Below are positions 62,631-64,000 of a stretch of DNA of 64,000 nt, one piece after another. The notes beneath the pieces are model-generated. The model made no database searches, was not told where the DNA came from, and saw only the letters and a program-made list of their open reading frames with translations. Origin of the DNA: Filimonas lacunae (GTDB lineage: Bacteria; Bacteroidota; Bacteroidia; Chitinophagales; Chitinophagaceae); contig NZ_AP017422.1 of assembly GCF_002355595.1 (NCBI RefSeq), forward strand, positions 372,001 to 436,000, read 5' to 3'. The position numbers and the translations under genes are program-made. Within the stretch, counting starts at the first letter, position 1. Every line of letters starts with the position of its first letter.

Positions 62631-64000
62631 ATGATTAAACATCTACACTACAGGAAAGCAATGTCGTTGTTATGGGCAACATTGTTTTTGGTTTTTCTGA
62701 GCACCATGAGTGCTTTTGCCCAGAATTATAAGATTACCGGTTTTTATCCTAAAACGGGAACGATTGGGCAGTATGTAATTATTTCAGGTACTTTTCCCTA
62801 CAATGTAGCTACGGGTGATACTATCAAGAACGTAGCATTTGGTGGAGTGAATGCTACCGCCTTCCGGGGGTATTATAGCGACTCCCTGATTGAGGCAAGA
62901 GTGGGACAGGGTGCTACCGGCCGGATAACGTTGACATTGCCTGATGGCTCGGTGATTAGTTCTACTGACACCTTTCGTTATCAGCAGCCAAGCCCAACAT
63001 TGTATTATTTTACGCCTACCAGTGGCAAGGCAGGTGACACCATCAACATTTATGGTCAAAACCTGACCAATGTATATGCTGTGCAATTCGGGGGAGTGGC
63101 AGCACGCAGTTTTTCTGTAGCGAATGCCGGCCTTATTAAGGCTGTGGTAGGTGCTGGTGCTTCAGGTAATGTTACTGTGTATGGTAATAATGGCTCAAGT
63201 ACGTTAGGTGGGTTTGCTTATAGCACTAATGCACCGGTTACTGATTCTGTTTATCCACGTACAGGTTACTTAAGAACAGAAATTACTATTTGTGGCCACG
63301 GCTTTTCCAATGCAACAAACGTTGCCATAGGAAACAAGGGGAGGAATGTTGAATCATTTTATGTGGTAAGTGATTCTATTATCAAAGCAAAGGTAGGCTA
63401 TGGTAATTACGGTCCGGTGTATGTAACAACTACCAGCGGTACAGATACTTTGCAGCGCGCTAACTTTTATTTATGGGGGCAGATTAACAGCTTTAGCCCG
63501 CTATCTGGTAAGAAAGGTACGGTAGTTACCTTGCATGGTGTTTTTACTGTAGATGGCCCTGCTGTAAATGTAACGTTTGGTGGAACAAATGCGGCTTCTT
63601 TTACGCAATTGAATGATTCTACTATTAATGCGGTAGTAGGTGAGGGTTCTTCAGGTGGTGTTACAGTATATTCACATGAACGTTCAGGTTTTAGCGGAGG
63701 TCAAAGCTTTACTTTTATAGACAGCGCTAATGAGTTTGTACCAGCTATCTATTCTTTTTCACCTACAAGTGGTGGAATAGGTGATACTATCTGGATTTAT
63801 GGTAAAAAGTTGAATGCTGTTTACGGAGCATCTTTTGGCGCAAGTTATTCTCAAGGTGTTTATCATGTGAACGACTCTTTGTTGTTTGTTGTTATAACAC
63901 AAGCCACTTCTGGAGCGGTTACTGTATATTCCAATAACGGAAAAGCGAGTGCCATCGGGTTTACCTACATTAAAAACCTGCCGGTAGTAAACTCCATCTG
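62631..64000 (+). CDS. secreted IPT/TIG-repeat protein (3' end outside window)
   Basis: The frame opens at ATG 62631 and is still open at the window end, giving at least 456 residues. A signal peptide ends STMSAFAQ. Then at least five IPT/TIG-type domains of 80-90 residues follow, each starting with a 'I..F.P.sG..Gd.i.I.G' strand: near residues 35 (ITGFYPKTGTIGQYVIISG), 123 (LYYFTPTSGKAGDTINIYG), 203, 284 (INSFSPLSGKKGTVVTLHG) and 372 (IYSFSPTSGGIGDTIWIYG), with a sixth beginning at 451. Such Ig-like repeats build large adhesins or cell-surface stalks, often ending in a T9SS or gliding-type C-terminal domain. Confidence 0.88.
   Translation, partial: MIKHLHYRKAMSLLWATLFLVFLSTMSAFAQNYKITGFYPKTGTIGQYVIISGTFPYNVATGDTIKNVAFGGVNATAFRGYYSDSLIEARVGQGATGRITLTLPDGSVISSTDTFRYQQPSPTLYYFTPTSGKAGDTINIYGQNLTNVYAVQFGGVAARSFSVANAGLIKAVVGAGASGNVTVYGNNGSSTLGGFAYSTNAPVTDSVYPRTGYLRTEITICGHGFSNATNVAIGNKGRNVESFYVVSDSIIKAKVGYGNYGPVYVTTTSGTDTLQRANFYLWGQINSFSPLSGKKGTVVTLHGVFTVDGPAVNVTFGGTNAASFTQLNDSTINAVVGEGSSGGVTVYSHERSGFSGGQSFTFIDSANEFVPAIYSFSPTSGGIGDTIWIYGKKLNAVYGASFGASYSQGVYHVNDSLLFVVITQATSGAVTVYSNNGKASAIGFTYIKNLPVVNSI

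Overview
The window comes from a member of the Bacteroidota, most likely the family Chitinophagaceae (Chitinophaga/Niastella/Filimonas-like). The evidence is three SusC/SusD pairs, two FecR anti-sigma factors carrying a C-terminal DUF4974-type domain, FtsX/MacB permeases without a linked ATPase, TAnnTTTG-type promoter boxes, and many secreted proteins and lipoproteins whose signal peptides end in AQ or in a lipobox Cys. No species can be named from the sequence alone. I saw no transposase, integrase, phage module or CRISPR array.

Layout. 1-11 kb: a polysaccharide utilisation locus (ECF sigma, FecR, STN-type SusC, SusD, GH144/glycoamylase-type glucanase, SGNH hydrolase, GH3 beta-glucosidase). 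The enzyme set points to beta-1,2-glucan. 11-17 kb: an aberrant tRNA-Cys-like gene, a macro-domain protein, a PI-PLC-like lipoprotein, a DEAD-box helicase, a thioredoxin-like protein, and a small secreted-protein gene broken at a run of eight G. 17-30 kb: a DHA2 drug exporter, an FtsX/MacB permease, an orphan TPR histidine kinase, a tricorn-like S41 protease, and a large secreted protein with a Gly/Trp/Tyr-rich tail. 30.5-31.3 kb: a non-coding array of about 38 degenerate units in a strict 21-nt register. 31-35 kb: minus-strand DinB, MFS exporter and two ArsR paralogues with a duplicated 29-bp candidate operator, then a SMI1/KNR4 protein. 35-40 kb: secreted phosphatase, GLUG-like lipoprotein, cyclophilin and a secreted nuclease. 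40.8-53.7 kb: an orphan SusC/SusD pair, then ECF sigma, FecR, SusC, SusD and an ENPP-like phosphodiesterase. 53.8-64 kb: a DUF4261 protein, an unknown lipoprotein, a second FtsX/MacB permease, a duplicated-domain membrane protein, a D-lactate-dehydrogenase-type enzyme, a polysaccharide deacetylase, a DNRLRE lipoprotein and the start of an IPT/TIG-repeat protein.

How the parts work together. The first locus reads as a complete nutrient-sensing and uptake system: sigma and FecR sense the substrate through the STN domain of SusC, SusC/D import oligosaccharides, and the glucanase and beta-glucosidase depolymerise them. The third SusC/D locus has its own sigma and FecR, but its SusC lacks an STN domain and its enzyme is a phosphodiesterase/nucleotide pyrophosphatase, so its substrate may be a phosphodiester rather than a plain glycan. 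The most unusual element is the 21-nt array between two convergent, terminator-ended genes. It keeps its register far better than its sequence, its conserved columns do not follow codon logic, and I do not recognise it as a described repeat class.
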